A DNA stretch of 64,000 nt from Mycobacterium sp. SM1 (GTDB lineage Bacteria > Actinomycetota > Actinomycetes > Mycobacteriales > Mycobacteriaceae), in the NCBI RefSeq assembly GCF_018361265.1, contig NZ_JAFLNH010000001.1, positions 992,001-1,056,000 of the forward strand. The letters are read 5' to 3'. A program made the position numbers and the translations under genes. The notes under the pieces were generated by a model, which had not been told where the DNA came from, searched no databases, and saw only the letters and a program-made list of their open reading frames with translations. Numbering within the stretch: position 1 is the first letter of the stretch; each line of letters begins with the position of its first letter. Positions 30,597 through 42,385 of the stretch are shown here, in pieces.

Positions 30597-32069
30597 TTAC
30601 TCCTCGCGACGGCGCCGCCGGCCACCTCCGGTCGGCTCGGTTTGGAGCCGCGCAAGCAAGTCCGCAACCGACTGCCCAGCGCTTTGCGCGGCATCGCCAG
30701 CCCGCGATGATCCCCTGCCGTGGTGCCGATGCGGGGTCGCTGACGGCTGCGCCGCATCGGTTGCCGGGGGTGTGTGCTGCCCACGCGATGACCACGACAT
30801 CCCTGGGTCTGATCGTGACGACGATAACGGCGGGTCGTCGGCGGCCCGGCCGGAGTAGTCCGTCGAATGACGCCCCTGAGCGCGACGGCCGGTCGCGTTG
30901 TAGTGCCAACCGGGCTCGTCGTCGCTGGGCTGAGCAATCCTGGGCTCGTCCGAGCCGGCGTGGCGACCGCTGCGCTGCTCTGGCGGGGTAGCGGCCGCCG
31001 GGGATGCGCCGGCGGCCGTGGCGCGGGCCGCGTCAACCACGCCGTCGGAGGGTGGGGGCACCCAAGTGCCGCCCGGTGTCTCGGGCTCCGGCCACCGCCC
31101 ATCCGCCCTGCCCGACTGCCAATTGGTGAGTTGTGGGGCCTCGGCAGGGCTCGTGTCCCATCGCGGCCACTGCGGCTCGGGTGACGCCGATGGCGAAGCG
31201 TGCGCTGGCTCGGATTGTGCCGGTGGCGCCTCGTGCTGAGGCGGGGCCCACCGCTGCGGCTGGGTGCCGTATCGCGTTTGCTCCGACCAACCGCGGTCTT
31301 CTGACCCACGCTGCTCCGCGCGCTGGCCAGTGTTCTCCTGCTGTCGGGGCTCCGTACCCCAACCGCTGTCCCCCGGCCCGCGCCACTGGGATCGGTGGTA
31401 GAACGCGGCATCCTCAGCGGCCTCACCAGCGGCGGTGTCCGCCGCCGGCCGGGGAGGCAGCGGCTCCTCGGGAACATCGATGATCGAGCCTTCATCAGCG
31501 CGGCCGGAGAACTCGTCCGAACGCACCGATGTCACCCGATTGCTAAAACGGTCATCGGGCGTGGCATGGCTGGTACGCGCCCAGTCACGGTGGTCGTGCC
31601 CGGGTGCGCGGTCGGTCTCCAAGGCCGGGCGGTGCGTCAGCTCGGTGCCGAAGACGATCTCCAGATTGGCTCGCAGCGCAGCCAACTCGGCCCGCAGCGC
31701 CGCCACCTCGTCTGCCGCCTGGGCCCGCAATTCGGCGGCCAGCTCGCGGCGCAGCTGGGACTCCACGGTCAGTTCGTACTCGCGCCGCGCCGATATCTCC
31801 CGATCCAGCTGCAAGTCATAAACCAGCTTCAGATCACGCACCCGAGCCTGATCCACATCGCTTTGCCGACGATAGATCACCGATACGAACGCCGCGACGA
31901 TAGCGGCCCACAGGGCCAGGATCACCGCGAGCCTTAACAGCTCCACCCGACTGGTGAACACCAGCGCGGAACTGGCGCCGATGGCAAGCACCAGCAACGC
32001 GGTCAACAGCAGCCAACCCGGCCTGCGGCCGCTGCTCCGGACCCGGGCGCGGCGGGACAGAACGGTCAT
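30597..32069 (-). CDS. Membrane protein with long low-complexity tail (Rv3604c type)
   Basis: A 490-residue protein with a basic start, two transmembrane helices (about 18-40 and 46-66), a predicted coiled coil rich in Arg, Glu and Leu (about 75-145), and a long Pro/Ser/Gln/Trp-rich hydrophilic region. It resembles Rv3604c, of unknown function, and is longer than the near-400 residues I remember, mostly in the disordered tail. Topology (two helices, then coiled coil) suggests a cytoplasmic scaffold at the membrane. It lies in the fol-pan cluster. Confidence 0.82.
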   Translation of the reverse strand: MTVLSRRARVRSSGRRPGWLLLTALLVLAIGASSALVFTSRVELLRLAVILALWAAIVAAFVSVIYRRQSDVDQARVRDLKLVYDLQLDREISARREYELTVESQLRRELAAELRAQAADEVAALRAELAALRANLEIVFGTELTHRPALETDRAPGHDHRDWARTSHATPDDRFSNRVTSVRSDEFSGRADEGSIIDVPEEPLPPRPAADTAAGEAAEDAAFYHRSQWRGPGDSGWGTEPRQQENTGQRAEQRGSEDRGWSEQTRYGTQPQRWAPPQHEAPPAQSEPAHASPSASPEPQWPRWDTSPAEAPQLTNWQSGRADGRWPEPETPGGTWVPPPSDGVVDAARATAAGASPAAATPPEQRSGRHAGSDEPRIAQPSDDEPGWHYNATGRRAQGRHSTDYSGRAADDPPLSSSRSDPGMSWSSRGQHTPPATDAAQPSATPHRHHGRGSSRAGDAAQSAGQSVADLLARLQTEPTGGGRRRRREE

Positions 32070-32233
32070 GGCCCGACTGTACCGGGCCGAGGTCAGTCCG
32101 CATGTCGCCGTCTCCGGCGATTCTCACCCGGTCCATCGCCGCAGCACCACAGCTACCGCTCGGCGACCTTCACGGCGTCGAGTCGGCTAATTGTGCGGCC
32201 CCGCTTCACCGCTCCCGTCGGCGCCGCGACCGG

Positions 32234-32719
32234 CTAGGTTTCGGCACCCTCCGCGCTCCGATCCCCCTCGGCGGAGTCGGGCGGTGACTTGCAGCAATGC
32301 TGTAGCCACAGCGCCGCAACCACCAGAGCCAAGGCGCTGATGACCGCAACCACCGTACCGGCGGTGTCCTCACCGGCGACCCGGATCGATGACCGTCGGG
32401 GCAACAAATACGCCAACACTCCAACCCACCACCCCAGCGCCAGCGCCCCCACCCACGCCGACGCCTTGGCGATCATCACACTGCGGGCCACCGCAAGCGG
32501 ATGCAACCAACCCGGTCCGTCGCCGATCTCGCCGTTGTTGATTTTGGCCCGCACATAGCGACCCCAGGCGGCCTCGACGACAGCGACCACCAGCAGCGAC
32601 AGGCCGGTCCACACCGTGATGGGAGGAAACCACCGGTACAGCAGCACCACCAGCAGATAACCGACCACAGCGGCGCCGATCACGCCGACTGTCAGGTCAC
32701 GCTTGCGAGTCGGTCCCAT
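32234..32719 (-). CDS. DUF3180 membrane protein (Rv3605c type)
   Basis: A 161-residue protein with four predicted helices (about 9-28, 33-52, 80-105 and 120-143). It matches the DUF3180 family whose genes sit after folK in many actinobacteria; function unknown. Start ATG 32719 is 11 bp after the folK stop, so the two are in one operon. The last 20 residues are charged and variable. Confidence 0.88.
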   Translation of the reverse strand: MGPTRKRDLTVGVIGAAVVGYLLVVLLYRWFPPITVWTGLSLLVVAVVEAAWGRYVRAKINNGEIGDGPGWLHPLAVARSVMIAKASAWVGALALGWWVGVLAYLLPRRSSIRVAGEDTAGTVVAVISALALVVAALWLQHCCKSPPDSAEGDRSAEGAET

Positions 32720-32729
32720 CAGATTTCCG

Positions 32730-33275
32730 CTACCGAGCCGTTTCCGCGTCGGCCTCGCGGTGAAAGCTCAGCATCAGCCCGGTCGGCCGCACACCGGCGC
32801 GATCGACCGGCTCGAGCTCAGCCAGCAAATCGCTGGCGGACCTCTTTCGTCCGCCCACCGTCAACGCGGCGCCCGGGTCGATGGCCAGCCACGGAACCAG
32901 CACGAAGGCCCGCAGATGGGCCAGCGGGTGTGGCAGCATCAGCCCGTTTTCGCGGGAGATCAATTCGGTATCGCCGTCGTAGCAGGCAACCAGGTCTACG
33001 TCGAGGGTTCGTGGGCCCCAGCGCTGGCCGCGCACCCGATCCGCCGCCCGCTCCAACTGCTGAGCCCGGTGCAGCCAGCCACGCGCGTCAAGCGCGGGAT
33101 CGTCGGCGATCAGCGCAGCGTTAAGGAAAGGCCCCTGGTCTATGCCGCCCCACGGGTCCGTCTCGTATACCGGCGAGACTGCCCGCACCGCCCCGCCAAG
33201 GCCCCCGACGACCGACTGCAGCCGAGCCAGCCGGTCACCTAGGTTAGAGCCGATCGACAACACCACCCGGGTCAT
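32730..33275 (-). CDS. folK: 2-amino-4-hydroxy-6-hydroxymethyldihydropteridine pyrophosphokinase
   Basis: Transfers pyrophosphate from ATP to hydroxymethyl-dihydropterin. The 181-residue protein has the start MTRVVLSIGSNLGDR, the DPWGGIDQGPFLNAAL segment and the signature GQRWGPRTLDVDLVAC with the metal-binding Asp pair. ATG 33275 is chosen; the frame continues upstream without family sequence. Its 67-bp distance to folB and same strand place it in the folE-folP-folB-folK operon. Confidence 0.96.
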   Translation of the reverse strand: MTRVVLSIGSNLGDRLARLQSVVGGLGGAVRAVSPVYETDPWGGIDQGPFLNAALIADDPALDARGWLHRAQQLERAADRVRGQRWGPRTLDVDLVACYDGDTELISRENGLMLPHPLAHLRAFVLVPWLAIDPGAALTVGGRKRSASDLLAELEPVDRAGVRPTGLMLSFHREADAETAR

Positions 33276-33342
33276 GGGCGCCACGCTCCCGTGGGTGCGG
33301 CGATCCCCGCGATCCCGGCCACTCCGGTGTCGGCGTCGCACG

Positions 33343-33744
33343 TCATGGTGTCTCTCCGCGCGGTATTGCCCAACCGCGGTCAGCGCACCGGGAGCGCCGG
33401 GCCGCCACCGCCACATCGGTGAACATCTGGGGGATCGGCGCCTGTGGTTTGTGTACCACCACCTCGACGGCGCGCACCCGCTCATCGCGCATCACGTCGT
33501 CGGCGATGTCGCCAGCGACGGTTTCAATCAGGTTGCGGGCCGGCCCGGCGACGATATCGGCCGCGCGCTGGGCCAGCACACCGTAGTCATAGGTATCGCA
33601 AAGGTTGTCGCTTGCGGCGGCGTGAGCCAGGTCGATCCACACGGTGATGTCGACCACGAAATCCTGCCCGCCAGCCCGTTCGTGCGGGCAAACCCCGTGA
33701 TGCCCCCGAACAGTCAAGCCGCGCAACTCGATTCGGTCAACCAT
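33343..33744 (-). CDS. folB: Dihydroneopterin aldolase
   Basis: Cleaves dihydroneopterin to hydroxymethyl-dihydropterin and glycolaldehyde. The 133-residue protein starts [18 protein letters not shown], with the family HGV turn, conserved Glu near 21 (PHERAGG) and the catalytic Lys of [12 protein letters not shown] 33744 overlaps the folP stop by one base (TGATG), so the two are coupled; a GTG three bases upstream is an alternative. Confidence 0.96.
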   Translation of the reverse strand: MVDRIELRGLTVRGHHGVCPHERAGGQDFVVDITVWIDLAHAAASDNLCDTYDYGVLAQRAADIVAGPARNLIETVAGDIADDVMRDERVRAVEVVVHKPQAPIPQMFTDVAVAARRSRCADRGWAIPRGETP

Positions 33745-34577
33745 CACCGTGTCCCCGCCTGTGTCCAGGCCGCGACCACTTTGAGCGCGTCCATCGAGGC
33801 CCGTACGTCATGCACCCGCACGCCCCAAGCCCCATGCAGGGCGGCCAGCGCGGTGATCACCGCGGTAGCTGTTTCCCGGCCGTCGGCGGGCCGCGCCGTC
33901 CCGTCCGGACCGGCGAGCAATGTCCCGAGGAACCGTTTACGCGACGCCCCGATGAGCACCGGCACCCCGGTGGCGACAAACTCAGGCAACGCGTTTAGCA
34001 ACGCCCAGTTATGTTCTCCCGTTTTCGCAAACCCGAGACCGGGATCGATCACCAGCTTGGCCGGGTCGACACCGGCGGCGATCGCGTGATCGACGCTGGC
34101 GAGCAGCTCGGCGCGCACCTCGGCCACCACATCCCGATACTGCGGCACCCGGTGCGGGTGATCGGCGGACAGCGGCCGCCAGTGCATCAGCACCCACGTC
34201 GCGCCCGTCTCGGCCAGCAAAGCGGCCATCGCGGGATCAGCCCGACCGCCGGACACGTCGTTGACGATCTGCGCACCGTTGTCTAACGCCGCACCTGCGA
34301 CACCGGCGTGCATGGTGTCAATGCTGACGATAATGCCCTGTGCTGCAAGGCGTTTAATGACGGGAACCACACGGGCCGCTTCCACCTGGGGGTCGATCCG
34401 GGTGGCCCCGGGGCGGGTCGACGCACCGCCCACGTCAATAACCGCCGCACCCTCCGCGGCCAACGCCAGGCCATGGTCGACAGCGCGGTCAGCGTCTAGG
34501 TAGCGCCCACCATCCGAGAACGAGTCATCGGTGACGTTCACCACCCCGATAACGCGTGTCGGGCTCACTTGCCTCAC
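33744..34577 (-). CDS. folP1: Dihydropteroate synthase
   Basis: Condenses dihydropterin pyrophosphate with p-aminobenzoate; target of sulfonamides and para-aminosalicylate. The 277-residue TIM barrel contains [16 protein letters not shown], the GGASTRPGA loop, [21 protein letters not shown] and the GASRKRF loop. GTG 34577 overlaps the folE stop by four bases (GTGA); GTG 34566, giving [11 protein letters not shown], is a possible internal start. The essential folP1 type is suggested by the fol operon. Confidence 0.96.
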   Translation of the reverse strand: MRQVSPTRVIGVVNVTDDSFSDGGRYLDADRAVDHGLALAAEGAAVIDVGGASTRPGATRIDPQVEAARVVPVIKRLAAQGIIVSIDTMHAGVAGAALDNGAQIVNDVSGGRADPAMAALLAETGATWVLMHWRPLSADHPHRVPQYRDVVAEVRAELLASVDHAIAAGVDPAKLVIDPGLGFAKTGEHNWALLNALPEFVATGVPVLIGASRKRFLGTLLAGPDGTARPADGRETATAVITALAALHGAWGVRVHDVRASMDALKVVAAWTQAGTR

Positions 34578-35182
34578 TTGCGCAAGATCAGATCGAGTGC
34601 TTCGGCCCGGGATGAGGGGTTGGTCTTGAACAAACCGCGCACCGCCGACGTCGTGGTGATCGCCCCCGGCTTGCGGACACCGCGCATCGACATGCAGAGG
34701 TGCTCGGCCTCGATCACGACGATCACTCCCCGCGGATCGAGTTTGCGGGTCAGCGCGTCGGCGATCTGCACGGTAAGTCTTTCCTGCACCTGCGGCCGCT
34801 TTGCGTAGAGGTCGACCAGTCGCGCGATCTTAGATAGACCCGTCACCCGGCCGTCGTGCCCCGGAATGTAGCCCACATGCGCCAGGCCGTGAAATGCCAC
34901 CAGATGATGCTCGCAGGTGGAATACAGCGGGATCGCCTTGACCAGCACCAACTCATCGTGCTGCTCATCGAATGTCGTCTCCAGCACGGTGTCTGGATCG
35001 GTGTAGAGCCCGGCGAACATCTCACGAAAGGTTCGCGCGACCCGCGCCGGGGTGTCCTCCAAACCATGCCGATCCGGGTTCTCGCCAATCGCCAACAGCA
35101 ACTCCCGAACCGCCGCCTCGGCACGCGCCTGGTCGAACACCGGCGTGCGCAGTTCTACCGGGCGTGCATTCGACTGGGCCAT
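34574..35182 (-). CDS. folE: GTP cyclohydrolase I
   Basis: First enzyme of folate synthesis, GTP to dihydroneopterin triphosphate. The 202-residue length is exact. Zinc ligands are Cys and His in [13 protein letters not shown] plus a Cys in [12 protein letters not shown] 35182 gives [18 protein letters not shown]; the longer frame overlaps the ftsH 3' end and is rejected. It starts 14 bp downstream of the ftsH stop, so ftsH and the folate operon may share a transcript. Confidence 0.97.
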   Translation of the reverse strand: MAQSNARPVELRTPVFDQARAEAAVRELLLAIGENPDRHGLEDTPARVARTFREMFAGLYTDPDTVLETTFDEQHDELVLVKAIPLYSTCEHHLVAFHGLAHVGYIPGHDGRVTGLSKIARLVDLYAKRPQVQERLTVQIADALTRKLDPRGVIVVIEAEHLCMSMRGVRKPGAITTTSAVRGLFKTNPSSRAEALDLILRK

Positions 35183-35196
35183 CGGATCTCCGTTCG

Positions 35197-37557
<2,361 letters not shown>

Positions 37558-37630
37558 CAATCATCGGCCGTAGCCGGCCATGTCCTTCCGCGATACATGC
37601 AGCTGGGATAGTTCAGGCTACCGCTCGTGG

Positions 37631-37900
37631 CGATCGCCAGCCCGGCGGAGCCGGGCGCAGCGGGTCGCCACCATGCAACCCGATGGCGATCGCCAGCCCG
37701 GCGGAGCCGGGCGCAGCGGGTCGCCACCATGCAACCCGATGGCGATCGCCAGCCCGGCGGAGCCGGGCGCAGCGGTCGCCACCATGCAACCCGATGGCGA
37801 TCGCCAGCCCGGCGGAGCCGGGCGCAGCGGGTCGCCACCATGCAACCCGATGGCGATCGCCAGCCCGGCGGAGCCGGGCGCAGCAGACGCCACCATGCTG
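37631..37900. repeat. 56-bp minisatellite, five tandem copies upstream of ftsH
   Basis: Unit starts at 37631, 37687, 37743, 37798 and 37854; four units span 56 bp and one 55 bp (one g missing). Each unit contains a short hairpin, gcccgg-cgga-gccgggc. The last copy diverges after the hairpin. The array starts about 75 bp upstream of the ftsH ATG, so copy number could affect its expression. The open frames that run through it on both strands are repeat artefacts. Confidence 0.95.
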
Positions 37901-37959
37901 CTTACACCAACGAACGGTGGTTCCAGGAGGTGCCCGGTGAGACGGAGCAGCGGCGTGGC

Positions 37960-38100
37960 CAGGACATCACCGTGTCCACCCCACCTGGACCGGGTTCACC
38001 GCAACCTGCTTTGGCATCGCAACACACCAGAAGGCCGCCCCGGCGTCACCGGGCTTGCGCCGCTCGGGCCACCCACCTCGCCGAACTAGAGTTGCGATGA
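37960..38100 (+). pseudogene. Degraded remnant of an EphA-type epoxide hydrolase
   Basis: The DNA accgggttcaccg plus ctg, then tggcatcgcaac aligns by eye with the part of EphA (Rv3617) that I remember as TGFTGGLNWYRN, with single-base loss and substitutions. The frame that ends at TGA 38098-38100 closes with LAELELR, near the EphA end LTGLELR. Most of the gene is missing. The position just before an Rv3618-type gene matches the M. tuberculosis order. Evidence is weak but consistent. Confidence 0.45.
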
Positions 38101-38149
38101 ACCGCTTGCGCGAAAAATGTTAGGTCCTTGCGAGGAGCGTCCAGCACCG

Positions 38150-39343
38150 ATGAGCGCGCCACTGCGTTTCGGCGTCTTTATCACGCCGTTTCACCCGATC
38201 GGGCAGTCACCCACGGTGGCGCTCGAATACGACCTGGACCGGGTAAGCGCACTGGACCGCCTGGGGTTCGACGAAGCGTGGTTCGGCGAGCACCACTCCG
38301 GCGGCTACGAGCTGATCGCCTGCCCGGAGGTGTTCATCGCCGCGGCCGCGGAGCGCACCAAGCACATCCGGCTGGGCACCGGGGTGGTGTCACTGCCTTA
38401 TCACCACCCGCTGATGGTCGCCGACCGCTGGGTGCTGCTGGATCACCTGACCCGGGGCCGGGTGATGTTCGGCGCCGGGCCCGGTGCACTGCCCTCAGAC
38501 GCCTACATGATGGGTATCGACCCCGTCGAGCAGCGGCGCATGATGCAGGAGTCCCTTGAGGCGATCCTCGCGCTCTTCCGGGCCGCACCCGGTGAGCGGG
38601 TCAACCGGCACTCCGACTGGTTCACCCTGCGCGACGCCCAGTTACACATTCGTCCCTACAGCTGGCCCTACCCGGAAATCGCGACGGCCGCGATGATTTC
38701 ACCGTCCGGCCCGCGACTGGCCGGGGCGCTGGGCACATCGCTGTTATCACTGTCGATGTCGGTGCCCGGTGGATACGCGGCGGTAGAAAACGCTTGGGAG
38801 GTGGTCCGCGAACAAGCGGCCAAAGTCGGCCGCGAAGAACCGGATCGCGCCAACTGGCGGGTGCTGGGCATCATGCACCTGGCCGACAGCCGGGAGCGTG
38901 CGATCGATGACTGCACATACGGGCTGCGGGATTTCGCCAAGTACTTCGGCGCGGCCGGGTTCGTTCCGCTGGCCAACCTGGTCGACGGTGCGCAGTCACC
39001 CCGAGAGTTCGTCGAAGAGTATGCGGCGAAAGGCAATTGCTGCATTGGCACACCTGATGACGCGATCGCCTACATCCAGGATCTGCTGGATCGATCGGGT
39101 GGCTTCGGCACGTTCTTGTTGCTGGGCCACGACTGGGCCTCCCCGGGGGCGACCTACCACTGCTATGAGTTGTTCGCCCGCAAGGTAATTCCACATTTCA
39201 AAGGACAACTAGAAGCACCGCGGGCATCACATGACTGGGCCCAAGGTATGCGCGAGCAATTGCTCGGCCGGGCCGGCGAGGCGGTGGCGAAGGCGATCAG
39301 CGAACACACCGACGAGCTCAAGATGGAACGCGAGCAGAGCTGA
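38150..39343 (+). CDS. Luciferase-like monooxygenase (Rv3618 type)
   Basis: A 397-residue TIM-barrel protein of the bacterial luciferase family, using FMNH2 or F420. Start ATG 38150 follows gcgaggagcg. Family features: FGVFITPFHP at the start, FDEAWFGEHHSGGYE, the IRLGTGVVSLPYHHPLMVADR block and GRVMFGAGPGALPSDAYMMG. The fold and length fit flavin-dependent monooxygenases; the substrate is unknown. It lies after the ephA remnant and before an lpqG remnant, as in the M. tuberculosis order with the genes between them lost. Confidence 0.88.
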   Translation: MSAPLRFGVFITPFHPIGQSPTVALEYDLDRVSALDRLGFDEAWFGEHHSGGYELIACPEVFIAAAAERTKHIRLGTGVVSLPYHHPLMVADRWVLLDHLTRGRVMFGAGPGALPSDAYMMGIDPVEQRRMMQESLEAILALFRAAPGERVNRHSDWFTLRDAQLHIRPYSWPYPEIATAAMISPSGPRLAGALGTSLLSLSMSVPGGYAAVENAWEVVREQAAKVGREEPDRANWRVLGIMHLADSRERAIDDCTYGLRDFAKYFGAAGFVPLANLVDGAQSPREFVEEYAAKGNCCIGTPDDAIAYIQDLLDRSGGFGTFLLLGHDWASPGATYHCYELFARKVIPHFKGQLEAPRASHDWAQGMREQLLGRAGEAVAKAISEHTDELKMEREQS

Positions 39344-39737
39344 TACGCGAGGCGGTGCTGCGTGAGGGGTTCCGCGCGACTAACTCCATCCGGGTCAAGA
39401 TCCACCCACCGACGCGGCGTCACTCACTTGCAACGGCAGCATCGTCAGCACCGGAGGCGCTGCCACCCGGATCAACTCAATGCGTTACTACATCGAGGAC
39501 GACTCGAAGCTGGTGAAGGACGCGCGTGCCCGGGCGTTCAACGATGCCAAGAACCGCGCTGAGCAGTACGCCCAGCTGTCAGGGCTCACGCTGGCCAAGG
39601 TGATCTCGATCTCGGAGGCTGCCGTGTCGCCCGCATCGACTCCGATGCCCCGGATACCGGTGGCCGTGAATGTCCCGCTGGAACCCAGCCGGCAGACGAT
39701 GAGCTTCCCCGTGACGGTGGTCTGGGAGCTGAGGTAG
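39340..39737 (+). pseudogene. lpqG: Truncated, frameshifted LpqG-type SIMPL-domain lipoprotein
   Basis: The frame GFRATNSIRVKIHP (around 39367-39405) is followed, in another frame, by TDAASL and then STGGAATRINSMRYYIED, continuing to the stop at 39735-39737. Together these are the middle and end of a SIMPL-domain (DUF541) protein such as LpqG (Rv3623). The N-terminal half with the lipoprotein signal is absent and a single frameshift near 39405 breaks the rest. The 5' break is fused to the stop of the luciferase-family gene. So the gene is dead. Confidence 0.8.
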
Positions 39738-39751
39738 CGCCTAAGCCTCGC

Positions 39752-40336
39752 CTAAGCCTGATAGACCCGCGGGTCCAGGGTTCCGATGTATGACAGGTCA
39801 CGGTAGCGCTCGTCGTAGTCCAGCCCGTAACCCACGACGAACTCATTGGGGATGTCGAACCCCACGTAGGCGATGTCCACGTGGGCGCGCAGCGCGTCGG
39901 GCTTTCGCAGTAGTGCGCACACCCGAAGCGAACGCGGACGCCGGGTGGCCAGGTTGCGCAGCAGCCAGGACAACGTCAGCCCGGAGTCGACGACGTCCTC
40001 GACGATCAGCACGTCGCGGTCGTTGATATCGCGGTCGAGGTCCTTGAGGATGCGCACCACGCCCGACGACGACGTGGATTTTCCGTAGGATGCGACGGCC
40101 ATGAACTCGAACTGGGTGGGCAGCGGGATCGCACGCGCCAAGTCGGTGACGAACATTACCGCGCCTTTGAGCACGGTGATCAGCAGCAGATCCTGGCCGG
40201 CGGCCACCAGGCCACGGTAGTCGTTACCGATCTGGGCGCCGAGCTCGGCGACACGCGTGCGAATCTGCTCCTCGGTCAGCAGCACCGATTTGATATCCCC
40301 GGGGTACAGCTCGGCCGACTGGGCTGTCACGTCCAC
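39752..40336 (-). CDS. hpt: Hypoxanthine phosphoribosyltransferase
   Basis: Purine salvage enzyme making IMP and GMP from PRPP. The 194-residue protein contains the PRPP motif [14 protein letters not shown], the flexible loop [13 protein letters not shown] and [14 protein letters not shown] for base binding. GTG 40336 gives [15 protein letters not shown]. The M. tuberculosis protein is a little longer at the N-terminus, so a more upstream start cannot be excluded. It precedes (in transcription follows) tilS. Confidence 0.95.
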   Translation of the reverse strand: MDVTAQSAELYPGDIKSVLLTEEQIRTRVAELGAQIGNDYRGLVAAGQDLLLITVLKGAVMFVTDLARAIPLPTQFEFMAVASYGKSTSSSGVVRILKDLDRDINDRDVLIVEDVVDSGLTLSWLLRNLATRRPRSLRVCALLRKPDALRAHVDIAYVGFDIPNEFVVGYGLDYDERYRDLSYIGTLDPRVYQA

Positions 40337-40382
40337 AGCGTGCCACGTTGGCGGCCGGCGACCAACGCCGGGCCCCGACTCG

Positions 40383-41345
40383 TCAGATCGGCTGACGACG
40401 CAGCGTGAGCACGCCGTCGCGGCGGCCCGCGATCAAGCGCTCGCCGCGCAGCGCGGACCCCACCGCCACCCCGCCCTGACCGCGCCAGGCGGTGACCAGT
40501 GTGTTCACCCGACGGATCTGCTTGTCGGTCAGCCCGGTCGCGCCGCCGGCCAGCAACCAGGCACGAATGACCTGGCGGCGAACCGGATCGGGTAACGCCC
40601 GCAACGCGCGAGCATCTAGGCCCTCGTCGGTCGACGCCGTGGCCAGCGCCTGCGCGGCGAGCGTGTCGATCAGCTCGATGTCTTCGCGCAGCGCGGTAGC
40701 GGTCCGCGCCAGTGCCTCAGCGACGCCGCCCCCCAGCACCTCCTCCAGCAGCGGCAGCACCTCCCGGCGTAGCCGAACGCGGGTGAAGCGGCGATCGGTG
40801 TTGTGCGGGTCCTGCCAGGCCGCCACCCCTAGCTGGGCGCACGCCGCGTGGGTCACGCTGCGGCGCACCCCCAGCAACGGGCGGCACCACGGCGGATCGT
40901 AGGGGCGCATCCCCGCGATCGAGCGAGCACCCGAACCTCGGCCCAGCCCCAGCAGCACCGTTTCCGCTTGGTCATCCAGCGTGTGCGCCAAAAGCACCGG
41001 ATCACTGCCGCGGGCGGCATCCAGCGCCGCATAGCGCGCGATGCGCGCCGCCGCCTCCGGCCCTCCGCGCTCGCCAACTTGTACGCAAAGCACCTGGGCA
41101 GCAACGCATCCCAACGCGAGGGCTTGCTCACGAGCGGTCGCGGCAACCGCGGTTGAGCCGGTTTGCAGGCCGTGATCCACGATGAGCGCGGTGGTGGGCC
41201 GCATCGCAGCGGCGACCGCGGTGAGCGCCAGCGAATCCGGGCCACCGGATAACGCCACACACCACCGGCCCGCGGTGGCCACATACGTTTTTGCGAACGC
41301 CGCGACGGCCGAATGGAGCTGAGCTAGAGCACCCGATCGATCCAT
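40383..41345 (-). CDS. tilS: tRNA(Ile)-lysidine synthetase TilS
   Basis: Modifies the wobble C of tRNA-Ile(CAU) to lysidine, using ATP and lysine. The 320-residue protein has the PP-loop SGGPDS (33-38) and the family [19 protein letters not shown] segment, followed by the C-terminal helical domain. ATG 41345 overlaps the upstream zincin gene by 22 bases, which suggests coupling. Orthologue of Rv3625c (mesJ). Confidence 0.95.
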   Translation of the reverse strand: MDRSGALAQLHSAVAAFAKTYVATAGRWCVALSGGPDSLALTAVAAAMRPTTALIVDHGLQTGSTAVAATAREQALALGCVAAQVLCVQVGERGGPEAAARIARYAALDAARGSDPVLLAHTLDDQAETVLLGLGRGSGARSIAGMRPYDPPWCRPLLGVRRSVTHAACAQLGVAAWQDPHNTDRRFTRVRLRREVLPLLEEVLGGGVAEALARTATALREDIELIDTLAAQALATASTDEGLDARALRALPDPVRRQVIRAWLLAGGATGLTDKQIRRVNTLVTAWRGQGGVAVGSALRGERLIAGRRDGVLTLRRQPI

Positions 41346-42385
41346 CGTTGCGGGTCTTCGATCTCGGCGGGCAGCGGCAGCGTGGCGGGACTCGACCAGA
41401 TGGTGTTGAAACGCTGCATGCCGACCCGGCCCACCACGTGGCCGACGAATGCCTTGCCACGCGTGTACTGGTTGATCTTGGCGTCGATGCCCAACAGGCC
41501 GCGCAGCAGCCGCTGCAATGGGGGTTGCCTGCGGTGACGGCGCTCATCAAACCGGCGCCGGATGGTCGCCACCGACGGCACCACCCGCGGCCCGACGGCA
41601 TCCATCACATAGTCGGCATGCCCCTCAAGCAGCGTGCCGAGCACCAAAAGCCGATCCAGGGCTTGGCGCTGAGGCTCGGACTGCACAGCACGCAATACCC
41701 CGAGGATTCCCGCGGCGCCGGCGTTAGGCGCCGTCGGAGCGGCCGGTGCCTCGGCGCGGCTGCGGACGAAATCGGCGATCCGGGCCACCACCTGCCTGAC
41801 GTCCTCACCACTCTCCTGCGTCAACACGCCCAGCGCCTGCGACATATAGCCGGCCAGCCACGGGTTAGCGGTGAACTGCACGCGATGGGTCACCTCATGC
41901 AGGCACACCCACAACCGGAAATCAGCGGGATCGACCCGCAGCTCGCGCTCGACGGCAATGACATTTGGGTACACCAGCAGCAGGCGACCCTGCTCACCGG
42001 TTCCGAACGGGTCGTACTGGCCGAGGATTCCGGAGGCAACAAAAGCCAGCACCGCACCGGTCTGCGCGCCGGTGATCCGGCCGGTGAAAAACCCCCGGGG
42101 TTTGTCGGTGCCGCCCGTCATCACCCGCATGGATTCGGCCGCCGCCCGGATCCACTCCGGACGGTCGACAATGCAGGCCTCAGGCACCGCAGCACCGGTG
42201 TCCAGCCCAGTGACCTCCCGCACCAGGGACTCCGCCGCTTTGGCGCCCGCCACCAGGTCGTCGATCACTTTGCGGCGGGTGTACTCGGTGGAGGGCGGAG
42301 CCGGGCGGGCCAGCCACTCCCCGACGGTAGCCGCGAACCGCCAATCAACGGCGCGCCCGATGGCCAGCTCGGAAGATGCCGTCAC
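41324..42385 (-). CDS. DUF2342 zinc-dependent metallohydrolase (Rv3626c type)
   Basis: A 353-residue cytoplasmic protein of the zincin_2 / DUF2342 family. The zinc motif is HEVTH (163-167). I choose GTG 42385 (MTASSELAIGRAVDWR), which overlaps the dacB stop by four bases; ATG 42400 is upstream. The family is often labelled coenzyme F420 biosynthesis-associated, without a proven reaction. Conserved neighbours dacB, tilS and hpt place it in a stable mycobacterial block. Confidence 0.88.
   Translation of the reverse strand: MTASSELAIGRAVDWRFAATVGEWLARPAPPSTEYTRRKVIDDLVAGAKAAESLVREVTGLDTGAAVPEACIVDRPEWIRAAAESMRVMTGGTDKPRGFFTGRITGAQTGAVLAFVASGILGQYDPFGTGEQGRLLLVYPNVIAVERELRVDPADFRLWVCLHEVTHRVQFTANPWLAGYMSQALGVLTQESGEDVRQVVARIADFVRSRAEAPAAPTAPNAGAAGILGVLRAVQSEPQRQALDRLLVLGTLLEGHADYVMDAVGPRVVPSVATIRRRFDERRHRRQPPLQRLLRGLLGIDAKINQYTRGKAFVGHVVGRVGMQRFNTIWSSPATLPLPAEIEDPQRWIDRVL

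Noticed and set aside
37618..38089. Open frames through the 56-bp repeat on both strands
   Set aside because: Period 56 is not a multiple of three, and the frames only follow the repeat; no start or family features.
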